DNA of 64,000 nucleotides from Pontiellaceae bacterium B12219 (GTDB lineage: Bacteria; Verrucomicrobiota; Kiritimatiellia; Kiritimatiellales; Pontiellaceae). The stretch covers positions 24,483 through 88,482 of the forward strand of contig JARNMJ010000012.1 in NCBI GenBank assembly GCA_029432795.1. Reading direction: 5' to 3'. The translations under genes and the position numbers were made by a program. The notes beneath the pieces are model-generated. The model was not told the DNA's origin. It saw only the letters and a program-made list of their open reading frames with translations, and made no database searches. Of this stretch, positions 1 to 7,637 are shown piece after piece. Within the stretch, counting starts at the first letter, position 1. Each line of letters begins with the position of its first letter.

Positions 1-136
1 CTTTACCGGTCCCCCGTTCGCCGATCAACAGCACCGGACGGTCCACCGGCGCAACTTTCGAAAGGCGCGACTGAAAGTCCAAAAAGGCTTCCGATTGCCC
101 TAATGCTTCAACAGGATTTGAATAATTATTACCCAT
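1..136 (-). CDS. pspF: PspF-like sigma-54 activator, N-terminal fragment (cut by window edge)
   Basis: Only the first 45 or so codons are present, read leftward from ATG at 136. The fragment has the layout of the PspF AAA+ module: a LGQSEAFLDFQ-type opening, a KVAPVDRPVLLIGERGTGK stretch holding the Walker A loop, and no receiver domain before it. PspF hexamers activate sigma-54 RNA polymerase at psp promoters and are inhibited by PspA. The divergent pspA gene and its -24/-12 promoter support the assignment strongly. Other short sigma-54 activators cannot be excluded from the fragment alone. Confidence 0.85.
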   Translation of the reverse strand, partial: MGNNYSNPVEALGQSEAFLDFQSRLSKVAPVDRPVLLIGERGTGK

Positions 137-212
137 ATTAAGTCCATTTAACCTATTTTTAGCACTTTTAACCTTTCTGCGAAAAACTATCAATCCCCAT
201 TAGGCATTATAA

Positions 213-225
213 ATAAGTCACTTAT
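213..225. promoter_or_regulatory. 13-bp perfect palindrome between pspF and pspA
   Basis: ATAAGTCACTTAT is a perfect dyad centred on C219, in the pspF-pspA spacer and 15 bp upstream of the -24 element. It may bind a regulator or act on pspF autoregulation. It is closer to the promoter than typical PspF enhancer sites, so its role is open. Confidence 0.35.
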
Positions 226-240
226 GTATAATCAACACGA

Positions 241-256
241 TGGCATACAACTTGTT
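241..256 (+). promoter_or_regulatory. Sigma-54 (-24/-12) promoter of pspABC
   Basis: TGGCATACAACTTGTT matches the TGGCAC-N5-TTGCW consensus at the invariant -24 GG and with correct spacing; the -12 element is TTGT instead of TTGC. It ends 34 bp before the pspA start and faces pspA, with the sigma-54 activator gene divergently placed next to it, the arrangement known from enterobacterial psp loci. Confidence 0.75.
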
Positions 257-290
257 ATAAAGCCCCTAACCCCACAACAAGGAGCTTAAG

Positions 291-944
291 ATGGGAATTT
301 TCACCAGATTCAGAGATATCGTGAACTCAAACATCGGTGCCATGCTTGAAAAAGCCGAGGACCCCGAAAAAATGATTAAGATGATGATCCGGGAAATGGA
401 AGACACCCTGATTGAACTGAAGTCATCCTGCGCCGGCGTGATTGCCAACTGCAAAAAACTGGAACGCAGAAAAAATGATGTGAGCGCCCAACTCAAAACC
501 TGGGGCGACCGCGCCGCGCTGGCCGTTGAAAAAGGCCGTGATGATCTGGCCCGCGAAGCCTTGCTGGAAAAACGCCGATTTGCCGAGCAGGTCGCGGCTG
601 CCGAACAGGAATTGCAGGATCTCAGCCACCTGGTCGAGCAATACAAAACCGACATTACGGAACTCGAGAACAAGCTGATGGGTGCGCGCGAAAAGAAACG
701 GTTGCTGATCGAGCGGCATAAACACGCGAGCGGAAAAAAACGGGCTCAAAACGGAATTCGCAAATACAACGGCTCCAGCAGTCTCGAACGCTTCGAAAAA
801 CTGGAAAGCCGAATCGACCAGATGGAAGCCGAAGCCGACCTCGTCAACCCGAAAACCAAACCCACCCTCGAGGACGAATTTTCACAGCTGGCTATGGACG
901 ATGAAATCGAAAAAGAACTGGCTGAACTAAAACAGTCCAAATAG
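291..944 (+). CDS. pspA: Phage shock protein A (PspA/IM30 family)
   Basis: This 217-residue protein has the family signature: an amphipathic N-terminal helix (MGIFTRFRDIVNSNI), the EDPEKMI motif near residues 23-29, then an almost wholly alpha-helical coiled coil rich in Glu, Lys and Arg. PspA binds stressed inner membrane, maintains proton-motive force and inhibits PspF. An AAGGAG ribosome site lies 5-6 nt before the ATG. It is the first gene of a three-gene operon under the sigma-54-type promoter at 241-256. Length and architecture are usual; IM30/Vipp1 is the only close alternative, but PspF and PspB next door favour PspA. Confidence 0.95.
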   Translation: MGIFTRFRDIVNSNIGAMLEKAEDPEKMIKMMIREMEDTLIELKSSCAGVIANCKKLERRKNDVSAQLKTWGDRAALAVEKGRDDLAREALLEKRRFAEQVAAAEQELQDLSHLVEQYKTDITELENKLMGAREKKRLLIERHKHASGKKRAQNGIRKYNGSSSLERFEKLESRIDQMEAEADLVNPKTKPTLEDEFSQLAMDDEIEKELAELKQSK

Positions 945-989
945 AATGAAGAGACGTCTCAGCAATTATCGTTTTCAGGGAGCAAACCG

Positions 990-1214
990 ATGAATATAGG
1001 TCTTATAGCAGTTGTCATGGTACTGGGCATCCCAATGGTAGCCATTATTTGCGGTACCATCGCCTCCATCGTTGGAAAAGATGCCACCCGAAAAGATGAT
1101 CCCGAGCAATCACGAATGATTCAGGAAATTTACAATAGCCTGGAACGCATGGAACAACGGGTTGAATCGCTGGAAACCATTCTCTACGACAAAAAGGATG
1201 CCCGCCATGAATAA
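990..1214 (+). CDS. pspB: PspB-like membrane protein
   Basis: A 74-residue protein with one hydrophobic N-terminal segment (about residues 3-27) and a charged tail, including RMEQRVESLETIL, that should form a short coiled coil. This is the PspB architecture: a small inner-membrane partner of PspC that relays envelope stress to PspA. Its last codons overlap the start of the next gene by 8 nt, which suggests coupled translation. Assignment rests on architecture and position more than on strong residue identity. Confidence 0.8.
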   Translation: MNIGLIAVVMVLGIPMVAIICGTIASIVGKDATRKDDPEQSRMIQEIYNSLERMEQRVESLETILYDKKDARHE

Positions 1215-1584
1215 TCCCGATAGAAAAAACGGTCCCTATAAATCGCGCCATGGAAAGGTCTGCGGGGTTTGCGCCGGACTGGCGGACCACTTCGGCATCA
1301 ACCCGTTCTGGCTACGGATCGGGGTGGTAATCCTCTTCCTGGCAACCGGAATATGGCCCACCCTCATTCTCTATTTTATTGCAGCCCTCATCATGAAACC
1401 CAAACCGGCACAACCGCTGCGGAACAGCGGAGAAGAAGACTTTTATGATGCCTATGTCAGGTCACCGAATTTCACGATCCATCAAATCCATGAAAAATTT
1501 AAAAATCTGGATCGGCGCATCCAGCGCATGGAAGACACCGTAACCAAGCGAAGCTACGACTGGGACAGCCGGTTTAACGCGTAA
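1207..1584 (+). CDS. pspC: Phage shock protein C (PspC domain)
   Basis: The PspC domain is clear: residues 15-29 read HGKVCGVCAGLADHF, followed by NPFWLRIGVVILF and a long hydrophobic segment, then a cytoplasmic tail with a short basic coiled coil (LDRRIQRMEDTV). PspC is the membrane sensor that works with PspB. ATG 1207 is chosen over the in-frame upstream ATG 1162, because 1162 would put 50 nt inside pspB and add a non-homologous leader. The 3' end overlaps the convergent oligoribonuclease gene by 11 bp. Confidence 0.9.
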   Translation: MNNPDRKNGPYKSRHGKVCGVCAGLADHFGINPFWLRIGVVILFLATGIWPTLILYFIAALIMKPKPAQPLRNSGEEDFYDAYVRSPNFTIHQIHEKFKNLDRRIQRMEDTVTKRSYDWDSRFNA

Positions 1585-2191
1585 AAAGACCGGAGCGATA
1601 AAAGGCCAGTTCGGCAATCGACGCCTTAATATCAAACAGCGCGTCGTGCGCATTGGCCGCATCGATCCCGCCGCCGGGGAAATACCGGTTCAGCTGTTCA
1701 ACACTCTCTTTATCGAACGGCTCCTGCCCCGCCCAATCCTGCCATTGGATTTTAATGGTTGATACATCCAGCAGACGGTAGTGCAGCCGACTTCCAAACA
1801 TTGGAAGAAACCGACGCATCAGAAACCAGTCGTTATGCACGCTGTTTCCTGCCAGTACGGGACGCTCGCCAATCGAATCGAACGGCGTGCCGACATATTG
1901 ATCCAGCAGTGCGGCGATTCGGCGATCGGCCTCTCCGATCGTTACGGCTTCATCAGAACGACACTGAGCCACAAGGCCGGACAGATGTTCTTCCACCCAT
2001 TCACTGACGCGTTCGCCGGCTTCGAGTTTGATACACAGATTCAGATCGGCTGATTCCGGATGGAGTCGATTCAACTCACAATCGGTAATAATCACAGCCA
2101 CCTGCAGCAGGCGTGCAGATTCCAGCTCCAGCGAGGAAAACTCGGTATCAAACCAGACATAGGCAGAGGTTTTTTTATTTTTTTCACTCAT
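1574..2191 (-). CDS. orn: Oligoribonuclease-like DEDDh 3'-5' exoribonuclease
   Basis: 205 residues with the DEDDh exonuclease motifs in order: WFDTE (Asp15, Glu17), NSVHNDWFLMRRFLP with the third Asp, and HDALFDI with the catalytic His and last Asp. Length and the FDTEFSSLE opening fit oligoribonuclease, which degrades 2-5 nt RNAs and pGpG to mononucleotides. The protein is more divergent than proteobacterial Orn (WFDTE in place of WIDLE), so a related DEDDh exonuclease is possible. A copy of the TTCCAR-N3-YTGGAA repeat is embedded at 1792-1806 and encodes part of LPMFGSR. Confidence 0.8.
   Translation of the reverse strand: MSEKNKKTSAYVWFDTEFSSLELESARLLQVAVIITDCELNRLHPESADLNLCIKLEAGERVSEWVEEHLSGLVAQCRSDEAVTIGEADRRIAALLDQYVGTPFDSIGERPVLAGNSVHNDWFLMRRFLPMFGSRLHYRLLDVSTIKIQWQDWAGQEPFDKESVEQLNRYFPGGGIDAANAHDALFDIKASIAELAFYRSGLFTR
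1792..1806. repeat. 15-bp dyad repeat copy (TTCCAA ACA TTGGAA)
   Basis: Exact match to TTCCAR-N3-YTGGAA, inside the oligoribonuclease gene, read in the P-x-x-G frame (LPMFGS). Confidence 0.9.
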
Positions 2192-2201
2192 ACGAACCGA
2201 C

Positions 2202-2280
2202 GAATATTGAACAAGGAATTCCGAATTTCAAAGCTAATACCCTTCTTCTTTCGGCATTCCCTGTTCGCTATTCAATATTC
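2202..2280. repeat. Imperfect inverted repeat of GAATATTGAA type
   Basis: The 90-bp spacer between the oligoribonuclease start and the ackA stop is mostly one inverted repeat. The arm 2202-2225 (GAATATTGAACAAGGAATTC then CGAA) pairs imperfectly with 2250-2280, whose end is TATTCAATATTC. AT-rich modules of this style are dispersed in many PVC genomes (family knowledge, not verified here). It could act as a transcript end for ackA, but there is no U-tract. Confidence 0.55.
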
Positions 2281-2281
2281 C

Positions 2282-3478
2282 CTACTTAATGAGGTTGTAG
2301 GTATCCAGCGCAATAACCAGCTCTTCATTGGTATGAATTTTGAGCGCTGCGACCTTGGATTTTTCCGTAGTCAGCATGGTTTTATTGGCATCGTTTTCGG
2401 CTTTATCGATTTCCAATCCCAGGAAAGTGAAGTTTTCCAGAATTTTCTCGCGCAGCATCGCATTATTTTCCCCAACGCCGGCCGTGAAAACAATTCCATC
2501 CACTCCGTTCATGGCGGCAATATAGGAACCGATATATTTCTGAATGCTGTAACAGAACATTTCGATGGCCATCTTGCAGTCTTCATCGCCCGCCGCAGCA
2601 CCTTCGACATTGTCACGCATATCGCTTTTGCCCGAAATCGCCAGCAGACCGCCCTGCTTGTTCATCATGGTGCTCACCTGTGAGGGCTTCAGCTCCTGCG
2701 ATTCCATGATGTGCAAGGGAACATAGGGGTCTAACGTGCCGGAGCGCGTTCCCATAATAATACCGTCAAGCGGCGTGAACCCCATGGATGTATCCACGGA
2801 TTTCCCGTCCATAAACGCCGCCAGCGATCCTCCGTTTCCCAAATGACAGGTGATCAGTTTAAGGTCTTCCAGCGGCTTACCGAGCACATCTGCAGCTTTT
2901 TTGGCCACATAGCCATGGGAAGTGCCATGAAATCCGTATTTACGAATTTTATAGTTCGTATATTGCGCACGCGGCAGAGCGTACATATAGGCTTTCTTCG
3001 GCATCGACTGATGAACCGCCGTATCAAAAACCGCAACCTGCGGCATATCCGGCAGCAACGAAGCCATTGCTTTAATCCCCATCAGGTTAGGTGGATTATG
3101 CAGCGGAGCCAGCATGGAGTTGCGCTCGATAGCCTTAATGACCTCCCGATCAATCACGGCGGAAGCGGTAAAATCCTCTCCGCCATGCACCACACGGTGT
3201 CCTACACCACCCAGTTCATCGAGGCTGCCAAGCACACCGGTTTCGGCATCAGTGAGCTGTTTTAAAATTGCATCAATTGCCACCTTATGATCAGCCAGAT
3301 CGATGAAGGTTTTCTCTTTGCCTTCATCATTTTTTTCATAGGCGAGCGTCGAACCATCAATACCGATGCGGTCCGCCTGCCCTTCGCACAGCGCACGGAA
3401 CTGACTGTCTTCCGCCCCCGTTTTATAGAGTTTGAATTTGATCGAAGACGAGCCGGAGTTGAGTACCAGAATTTTCAT
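2282..3478 (-). CDS. ackA: Acetate kinase
   Basis: 398 residues, the usual length. It begins MKILVLNSGSSSIKFKLY, the ASKHA-fold phosphate-binding opening, and has RVVHGG, YGFHGTSHGYV and HLGNGGSLAAF, all typical of acetate kinase. It interconverts acetyl phosphate + ADP and acetate + ATP. It lies 20 bp after pta on the same strand, so the two probably form one operon making ATP from acetyl-CoA by overflow or fermentation. AAGGGG precedes the ATG at a workable distance. Nothing unusual in the sequence. Confidence 0.97.
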   Translation of the reverse strand: MKILVLNSGSSSIKFKLYKTGAEDSQFRALCEGQADRIGIDGSTLAYEKNDEGKEKTFIDLADHKVAIDAILKQLTDAETGVLGSLDELGGVGHRVVHGGEDFTASAVIDREVIKAIERNSMLAPLHNPPNLMGIKAMASLLPDMPQVAVFDTAVHQSMPKKAYMYALPRAQYTNYKIRKYGFHGTSHGYVAKKAADVLGKPLEDLKLITCHLGNGGSLAAFMDGKSVDTSMGFTPLDGIIMGTRSGTLDPYVPLHIMESQELKPSQVSTMMNKQGGLLAISGKSDMRDNVEGAAAGDEDCKMAIEMFCYSIQKYIGSYIAAMNGVDGIVFTAGVGENNAMLREKILENFTFLGLEIDKAENDANKTMLTTEKSKVAALKIHTNEELVIALDTYNLIK

Positions 3479-3498
3479 ATCGTTCTATCCCCTTAAGA

Positions 3499-4497
3499 TT
3501 AGCGTGCCTGAAGTACCGTAATTGCCGCAACACCGACAATATCTTCAACCGAACATCCCCGGGACAGATCGTTGACGGGTTTATTTAAGCCCTGAAGCAA
3601 CGGACCGAAAGCTTCCGCACCCGCCATACGCTCTACGATTTTATAGGAAATATTTCCGGCATTGAGATCCGGGAAGATTAACACACGCGCCTCTCCGCCC
3701 AACGGACTCTCCGGCGCTTTTTTTGCGGCAACGGACGGAACAATCGCGGCATCAAGCTGCAATTCGCCATCAATGACAATGCCTTTATCCGGACATTCGT
3801 CAATCACACGCTGTTTAGCCAGTCGAGTGGCTTCCTGCACCTTTTCAACCAGAGGACTGGAGGCCGAGCCATAGGTGGAATAAGACAGCATCGCCGTCAT
3901 GGGAGGAATATCAAATTGAATTGCGGAATTTGCGCTCTGCACAGCAATCTGGGAAAGCTGATCAGCATCGGGGTCTTCAACCAGACCGCAGTCGGAAAAG
4001 ACATAAGGCACCCCATTCACACACTCGAGGAAAAAGCTCGAAACCGTTCCGCCGCGTTTCGCCGCTTTAATCACCTGGAGCGCCGGACGAACCGTATCGG
4101 CCGTGGAATGCGCCGCACCGGAAACCATGCCGTCCGCATCGCCAGACTGCATAATCATCGTCCCGAAATAACTCACCTTCTTTACTGTTTCCAATGCCTG
4201 CTCGGGCGTGATGCCTTTGGATTTCCGCATTTCAAAAAAAGCATCTGCATATTCCTGCAATTTCTCGGAGGTTTCCGGATCAATAACGGTTATGCCGTCA
4301 AGACTCCAGCCCTTGGAAGCAAATGCTTCGGCTATAACCTGCTGATTACCCAGCAGAGTGACCGAGGCAATACCCTCTGAGTTAATAATATTGGCCGCTT
4401 CGCGAACACGCTCATCGCTGCCTTCCGGCAAAACAATATTCCGTTGCTTAAGCTTTGCCGCTTCAATAATTTGCTGAATAAAAAGACTTCTTCCCAT
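3499..4497 (-). CDS. pta: Phosphate acetyltransferase (short form)
   Basis: 332 residues, matching the short single-domain phosphotransacetylase rather than the long proteobacterial form. Conserved stretches include LPEGSDERV near the N-terminus, DGMVSGAAHSTADTVRPALQ in the middle, and the FPDLNAGNISYK and PVNDLSRGCS segments towards the C-terminus. It converts acetyl-CoA + phosphate to acetyl phosphate + CoA, feeding ackA just downstream. A perfect 16-bp palindrome at 4561-4576 in the upstream spacer may be its operator. Confidence 0.96.
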   Translation of the reverse strand: MGRSLFIQQIIEAAKLKQRNIVLPEGSDERVREAANIINSEGIASVTLLGNQQVIAEAFASKGWSLDGITVIDPETSEKLQEYADAFFEMRKSKGITPEQALETVKKVSYFGTMIMQSGDADGMVSGAAHSTADTVRPALQVIKAAKRGGTVSSFFLECVNGVPYVFSDCGLVEDPDADQLSQIAVQSANSAIQFDIPPMTAMLSYSTYGSASSPLVEKVQEATRLAKQRVIDECPDKGIVIDGELQLDAAIVPSVAAKKAPESPLGGEARVLIFPDLNAGNISYKIVERMAGAEAFGPLLQGLNKPVNDLSRGCSVEDIVGVAAITVLQAR

Positions 4498-4560
4498 TGC
4501 CCTGATTCCTATTCTGTTTAGTTAATGCTTCCCCAAATTCGCAAAATTCTCCGCAAAAGC

Positions 4561-4576
4561 TAACACCTCGGTGTTA
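4561..4576. promoter_or_regulatory. 16-bp palindrome upstream of pta-ackA, operator candidate
   Basis: TAACACCTCGGTGTTA is a perfect inverted repeat (7-bp arms, 2-nt centre) 64 bp before the pta start. No other structure is evident between pta and the terminator at 4717-4750. The regulator is unknown. Confidence 0.4.
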
Positions 4577-4716
4577 TTCCGCAATTCAAAACAACAGAAT
4601 TATTAGCCATTTACCCATTGAGAAGATTGCGTACGAATAAGAATCACAACTTCCACACCAAATGAGCACAAAACATGACCTTTCTGCTCTCAGAATTCAC
4701 ACCTTTACGGATAAAC

Positions 4717-4750
4717 ATAAAAAAACCCCGAACCTCACGGTTCGGGGTTT
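4717..4750 (-). terminator. Rho-independent terminator of the ribosomal supercluster
   Basis: Arms 4723-4734 and 4739-4750 pair perfectly (CCCCGAACC/GGTTCGGGG core with an A/T extension) around a TCAC loop. On the minus strand the hairpin runs into seven Ts. It lies 26 bp beyond the rplQ stop. Confidence 0.9.
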
Positions 4751-4775
4751 GCCACCAAGCTGGTGCTGAGCAAGT

Positions 4776-5192
4776 TTACTCAGCAACGGCTTCGGTTTCT
4801 TCAACTGCCACTTCTTCAGCAGCAGCGGGAGCAATCATCGAGTCGCTCCATTCAAGCAACACCATTTCCGAACCGTCAGAAATACGACGACCCAGTTTAA
4901 TGATACGCGTGTAACCGCCGGTGCGGTTTTCAAAACTCGGCGCAACCGTGTCGAAAAGCTCCTTAACGGACTTTTCATTTTTCAGCGTAGCAATGGCCTG
5001 ACGGCGAGCAGCGAGTGTCCCCTTCTTGCCAAGCGTAACCATTTTATCAGCCAGACAACGTGCAGCTTTCGCTTTCGGTGCAGTGGTCTTAATGCGTTTA
5101 TTATCGATCAGGGCACATACCAGATTTGCAAGCAACTCATTACGGTGAGCGCTGGTGCGGCCGAGTTTAACTGTTTTTTTACGATGTCTCAT
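4776..5192 (-). CDS. rplQ: 50S ribosomal protein L17
   Basis: 138 residues. The first 115 are standard L17: MRHRKKTVKLGRTSAHRNEL opening, TTAPKAKAARCLADKMVTLGK and the NRTGGYTRIIKLG segment. An acidic, Ala/Glu-rich tail of roughly 20 residues (AAAEEVAVEETEAVAE) extends beyond the usual end. Last gene of the cluster, 27 bp after rpoA and followed by a strong terminator, as in most bacteria. Confidence 0.97.
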   Translation of the reverse strand: MRHRKKTVKLGRTSAHRNELLANLVCALIDNKRIKTTAPKAKAARCLADKMVTLGKKGTLAARRQAIATLKNEKSVKELFDTVAPSFENRTGGYTRIIKLGRRISDGSEMVLLEWSDSMIAPAAAEEVAVEETEAVAE

Positions 5193-5219
5193 TGTTCCAA
5201 CCTCTGGATAATTTTAAAT

Positions 5220-6224
5220 CTAGTCTTCGATGAAGGAGCCTTTCAGCAAATCCGTATCGAAAGTCATTCCGAGCGACAGACCCATTTCCTGAATCTTCGC
5301 TTTAATTTCGTTCAGCGACTTCTTACCGAAGTTACGGTATTTCAGCATTTCTGCTTCAGTCTTCTGCGCAAGTTCGCCGACGGTGGTGATGTTGGCATTG
5401 TTCAGACAGTTAGCCGCACGAACACTGAGCTCGATTTCGTTAACGCTGATATTCAACTTTTTACGCAGCTCTTCCTTTTCAAGGTCGATCTGCTTTTCGC
5501 TTTCTTCAAACTCGATCAAATCTTTGTCGTAAGAAACGAACACATCCAGGTGATGACGCAAAATTGCGGCAGACATAGTCAGCGCATCATCCGGGCTGAC
5601 GCGACCATCGGTCCAGATTTCAATGATAAGTTTGTCATAGTCTGTACGACGACCAACACGGGTATTTTCCGTTTCGTACTTTACACGGCGAACCGGCGAG
5701 AAAAGGCAATCGATCGGAATAATTCCGATTTCCTGATTTTCTTTTTTATTTAATTCAGCAGGGCAATAACCACGCCCTACCCGTACTTCCATTTCGGCTT
5801 CAAATACAGCGCCTTCTGCAAGCGTGCAGATCACGAAATCCGGATTCAGCACATCAATGCTATCCGGGGCAGTGATGTCGCCGGCAGTAACTTCGCCCGG
5901 ACCTTCAACCTTGACTCTAACCGTCTGCGTATCACGGCTGAAGCTTCTGAACAGCAACTGCTTGATGTTCAGAATGATGTCGGTCACGTCTTCCGTTACG
6001 CCTTCGAGGCTGCAGAATTCGTGCGGAGCACCTTTAATTTTAACTGAAGAAACTGCCGCACCTTCGAGCGAGGACAGCAGTACACGGCGCAGGGAGTTCC
6101 CCATCGTACGGCCATAGCCGCCTTCAAAAGGTTCTGCGTAGAATTTTCCGTAATTTTCAGTGGAAGCGGTTTCGTCCTTAACGACCTGCTTCGGCATTTC
6201 AAAACGACCGAGTCGAGTAGCCAT
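5220..6224 (-). CDS. rpoA: RNA polymerase alpha subunit
   Basis: 334 residues with both alpha domains: an N-terminal dimerisation domain (GYGRTMGNSLRRVLLSSLEG) and a C-terminal DNA/activator-binding domain of helix-hairpin-helix type (SVRAANCLNNANITTVGELAQKTEAEML, RNFGKKSLNEIK; quoted in pieces). A GGAGGAG ribosome site 5 nt before the ATG fixes the start at MATRLGRFEMPK. The gene directly follows rpsK: rpsD, which usually lies between them, is not here. A long perfect hairpin at 6292-6320 occupies the rpsK-rpoA spacer. Confidence 0.97.
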   Translation of the reverse strand: MATRLGRFEMPKQVVKDETASTENYGKFYAEPFEGGYGRTMGNSLRRVLLSSLEGAAVSSVKIKGAPHEFCSLEGVTEDVTDIILNIKQLLFRSFSRDTQTVRVKVEGPGEVTAGDITAPDSIDVLNPDFVICTLAEGAVFEAEMEVRVGRGYCPAELNKKENQEIGIIPIDCLFSPVRRVKYETENTRVGRRTDYDKLIIEIWTDGRVSPDDALTMSAAILRHHLDVFVSYDKDLIEFEESEKQIDLEKEELRKKLNISVNEIELSVRAANCLNNANITTVGELAQKTEAEMLKYRNFGKKSLNEIKAKIQEMGLSLGMTFDTDLLKGSFIED

Positions 6225-6291
6225 AATTTCTCCTCCCAGAACCGGGCATTAACCGATTCGTATGGTGATTAATTTGTGAGTAAAACAAAAA

Positions 6292-6320
6292 ACAATGCTT
6301 CCAGATTCTGGAAGCATTGT
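6292..6320. repeat. 13-bp-stem perfect hairpin around a dyad repeat copy, rpsK-rpoA spacer
   Basis: Arms 6292-6304 and 6308-6320 are perfect complements around a 3-nt centre; the inner 15 bp (6299-6313, TTCCAGATTCTGGAA) match the repeat consensus. No U-tract follows on the minus strand, so it is more likely a processing or attenuation hairpin than a full terminator. It stands where rpsD is absent. Confidence 0.85.
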
Positions 6321-6334
6321 GTGAAAAACACACC

Positions 6335-6859
6335 TTAAACGCGACGGCGCTTAGGCGGACGGCATCCGTTGTGCGGAATGGCTGTCGTGTCCTTGATCGA
6401 AGTGATCGCCAGACCGGCAGACTGAATTGCACGAACAGCAGATTCGCGACCGGCACCCGGGCCCTGTACTCGCACTTCCACTTCAGACATACCATGACTG
6501 ATGGCCGTACGAGCCGCATCCTGTGCTACCGTGGTGGCAGCGAAAGCGGTGCTCTTACGTGATCCCTTAAAGTTACAGCGTCCAGCACTGCTCCAGGACA
6601 CAACGTTACCACGCATATCCGTGATGGACACGATCGTGTTATTGAACGTTGTTTTCACAAAAGCGATTCCAACGGGAACATTTTTTGAACCCTTCTTGCG
6701 CTTGATCGGTTCGATGACTTCGTCAGCCAGCAGGTCCGCTGCGGTAGGCAGGCGGGACTTCTTTTCTTCTGCCGGAGCTTCTTCAGCTTTCGCTTCGGTC
6801 GCAGGTGCTGCTGCAGCTGCTTCCGCTTTTTCTTCTACTTCAATTCTTTCTTCTGCCAT
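6335..6859 (-). CDS. rpsK: 30S ribosomal protein S11, with N-terminal extension
   Basis: 174 residues against about 130 in most bacteria. The S11 core starts near residue 55 ([20 protein letters not shown]) and ends with [12 protein letters not shown], the universal tail. The extra N-terminus is Ala/Glu-rich and acidic ([20 protein letters not shown]), then basic. An AAGGAT site upstream supports the long start, so the extension appears to be translated. S11 lines the platform of the small subunit next to S18 and S7. Confidence 0.95.
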   Translation of the reverse strand: MAEERIEVEEKAEAAAAAPATEAKAEEAPAEEKKSRLPTAADLLADEVIEPIKRKKGSKNVPVGIAFVKTTFNNTIVSITDMRGNVVSWSSAGRCNFKGSRKSTAFAATTVAQDAARTAISHGMSEVEVRVQGPGAGRESAVRAIQSAGLAITSIKDTTAIPHNGCRPPKRRRV

Positions 6860-6884
6860 GGGAATAATCCTTAATTAAGCGGCC

Positions 6885-7289
6885 TTATTTGCTAGCTGCC
6901 TTGACAGCGGAACGGGCTTCTTTACCACGTACAATACCGACGGTCCGCTTAGCACCCTTACGGGTACGGGCATTCGTCTTGGTACGCTGGCCGCGAACCG
7001 GAAGACCGGCGCGATGACGACGTCCGCGATAGGAACCGATTGAAATCAGACGACGGATATTGGCCGATACTTCACGACGCAGGTCACCTTCAATACGGTA
7101 GTCGTTCTGCAGAACCGATACCAGACGCTGAATATCTTCGTCGCTCATATCGTCTGCTTTTTTATTGGGATCCAGCTTAGCCTTTTCACACACTTCTTTT
7201 GAAATGGACGGGCCGATTCCGTAAATGTAGCGAAGCGAAAATTCCAGCTTCTTTCTACCGGGGATGTCTATACCGAGTACACGTGGCAT
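6885..7289 (-). CDS. rpsM: 30S ribosomal protein S13
   Basis: 134 residues, slightly longer than usual. Family segments are intact: MPRVLGIDIPGRKKLE, YIYGIGPSISKEVCEKA and the RRHRAGLPVRGQRTKTNART tail that reaches the P site. AAGGAG lies 8 nt before the ATG. Starts the alpha-operon part of the cluster, 14 bp after rpmJ. Confidence 0.97.
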   Translation of the reverse strand: MPRVLGIDIPGRKKLEFSLRYIYGIGPSISKEVCEKAKLDPNKKADDMSDEDIQRLVSVLQNDYRIEGDLRREVSANIRRLISIGSYRGRRHRAGLPVRGQRTKTNARTRKGAKRTVGIVRGKEARSAVKAASK

Positions 7290-7303
7290 TGAAAAACTCC
7301 TTA

Positions 7304-7417
7304 TTATCCTTGGCGTTGTTTATGACGGGGATTCGTGCAAATGATGCGAACCACACCTTTACGCCGGATTACCTTACATTGTTCACACATTCTTTTTACT
7401 GAAGCTCGTACTTTCAT
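7304..7417 (-). CDS. rpmJ: 50S ribosomal protein L36
   Basis: A 37-residue gene, [20 protein letters not shown] followed by [17 protein letters not shown]. It has the zinc-ribbon ligands C-x2-C-x12-C-x4-H of the zinc-binding L36 form. It lies in its normal slot between infA and rpsM. Length and sequence are fully canonical. Confidence 0.96.
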   Translation of the reverse strand: MKVRASVKRMCEQCKVIRRKGVVRIICTNPRHKQRQG

Positions 7418-7418
7418 T

Positions 7419-7637
7419 TTATTGCTCCTGGTCTATCACCAGACGCCCTGTGGACATGTCATAGGGCGACATTTCTACCGTAACCATTTCACCCGTCAGC
7501 GGGTGCTTACAACCGAAGTCGTTGCGCCCTAAAAACGCTACAAAACGGTGTCCGTTACTTAGTTCTGCGTCAAAAGCGTGTTTGTCTATCACGTCCAACA
7601 AGCACGCGTCTAGTAAAATTGTTTCTTTTTTATCCAT
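7419..7637 (-). CDS. infA: Translation initiation factor IF-1, divergent
   Basis: 72 residues, the size of IF-1, with its OB-fold frame: an NGH segment in strand 2 ([16 protein letters not shown]), [21 protein letters not shown] and a short tail. The strand that normally reads KMRKNYIRIL is replaced by [11 protein letters not shown], losing the usual basic 16S-contacting residues. The start ATG shares its A with the TGA stop of map (TGATG), so translation is probably coupled. The slot between map and rpmJ is the usual infA position. A second, more canonical infA elsewhere in the genome is possible. Confidence 0.85.
   Translation of the reverse strand: MDKKETILLDACLLDVIDKHAFDAELSNGHRFVAFLGRNDFGCKHPLTGEMVTVEMSPYDMSTGRLVIDQEQ

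Noticed and set aside
2411..2425. TTCCAA TCC CAGGAA in ackA as a copy
   Set aside because: Encodes FLGLEID, a conserved acetate kinase stretch.
4304..4318. CTCCAG CCC TTGGAA in pta as a copy
   Set aside because: One mismatch and no hairpin extension; cannot be told from chance.
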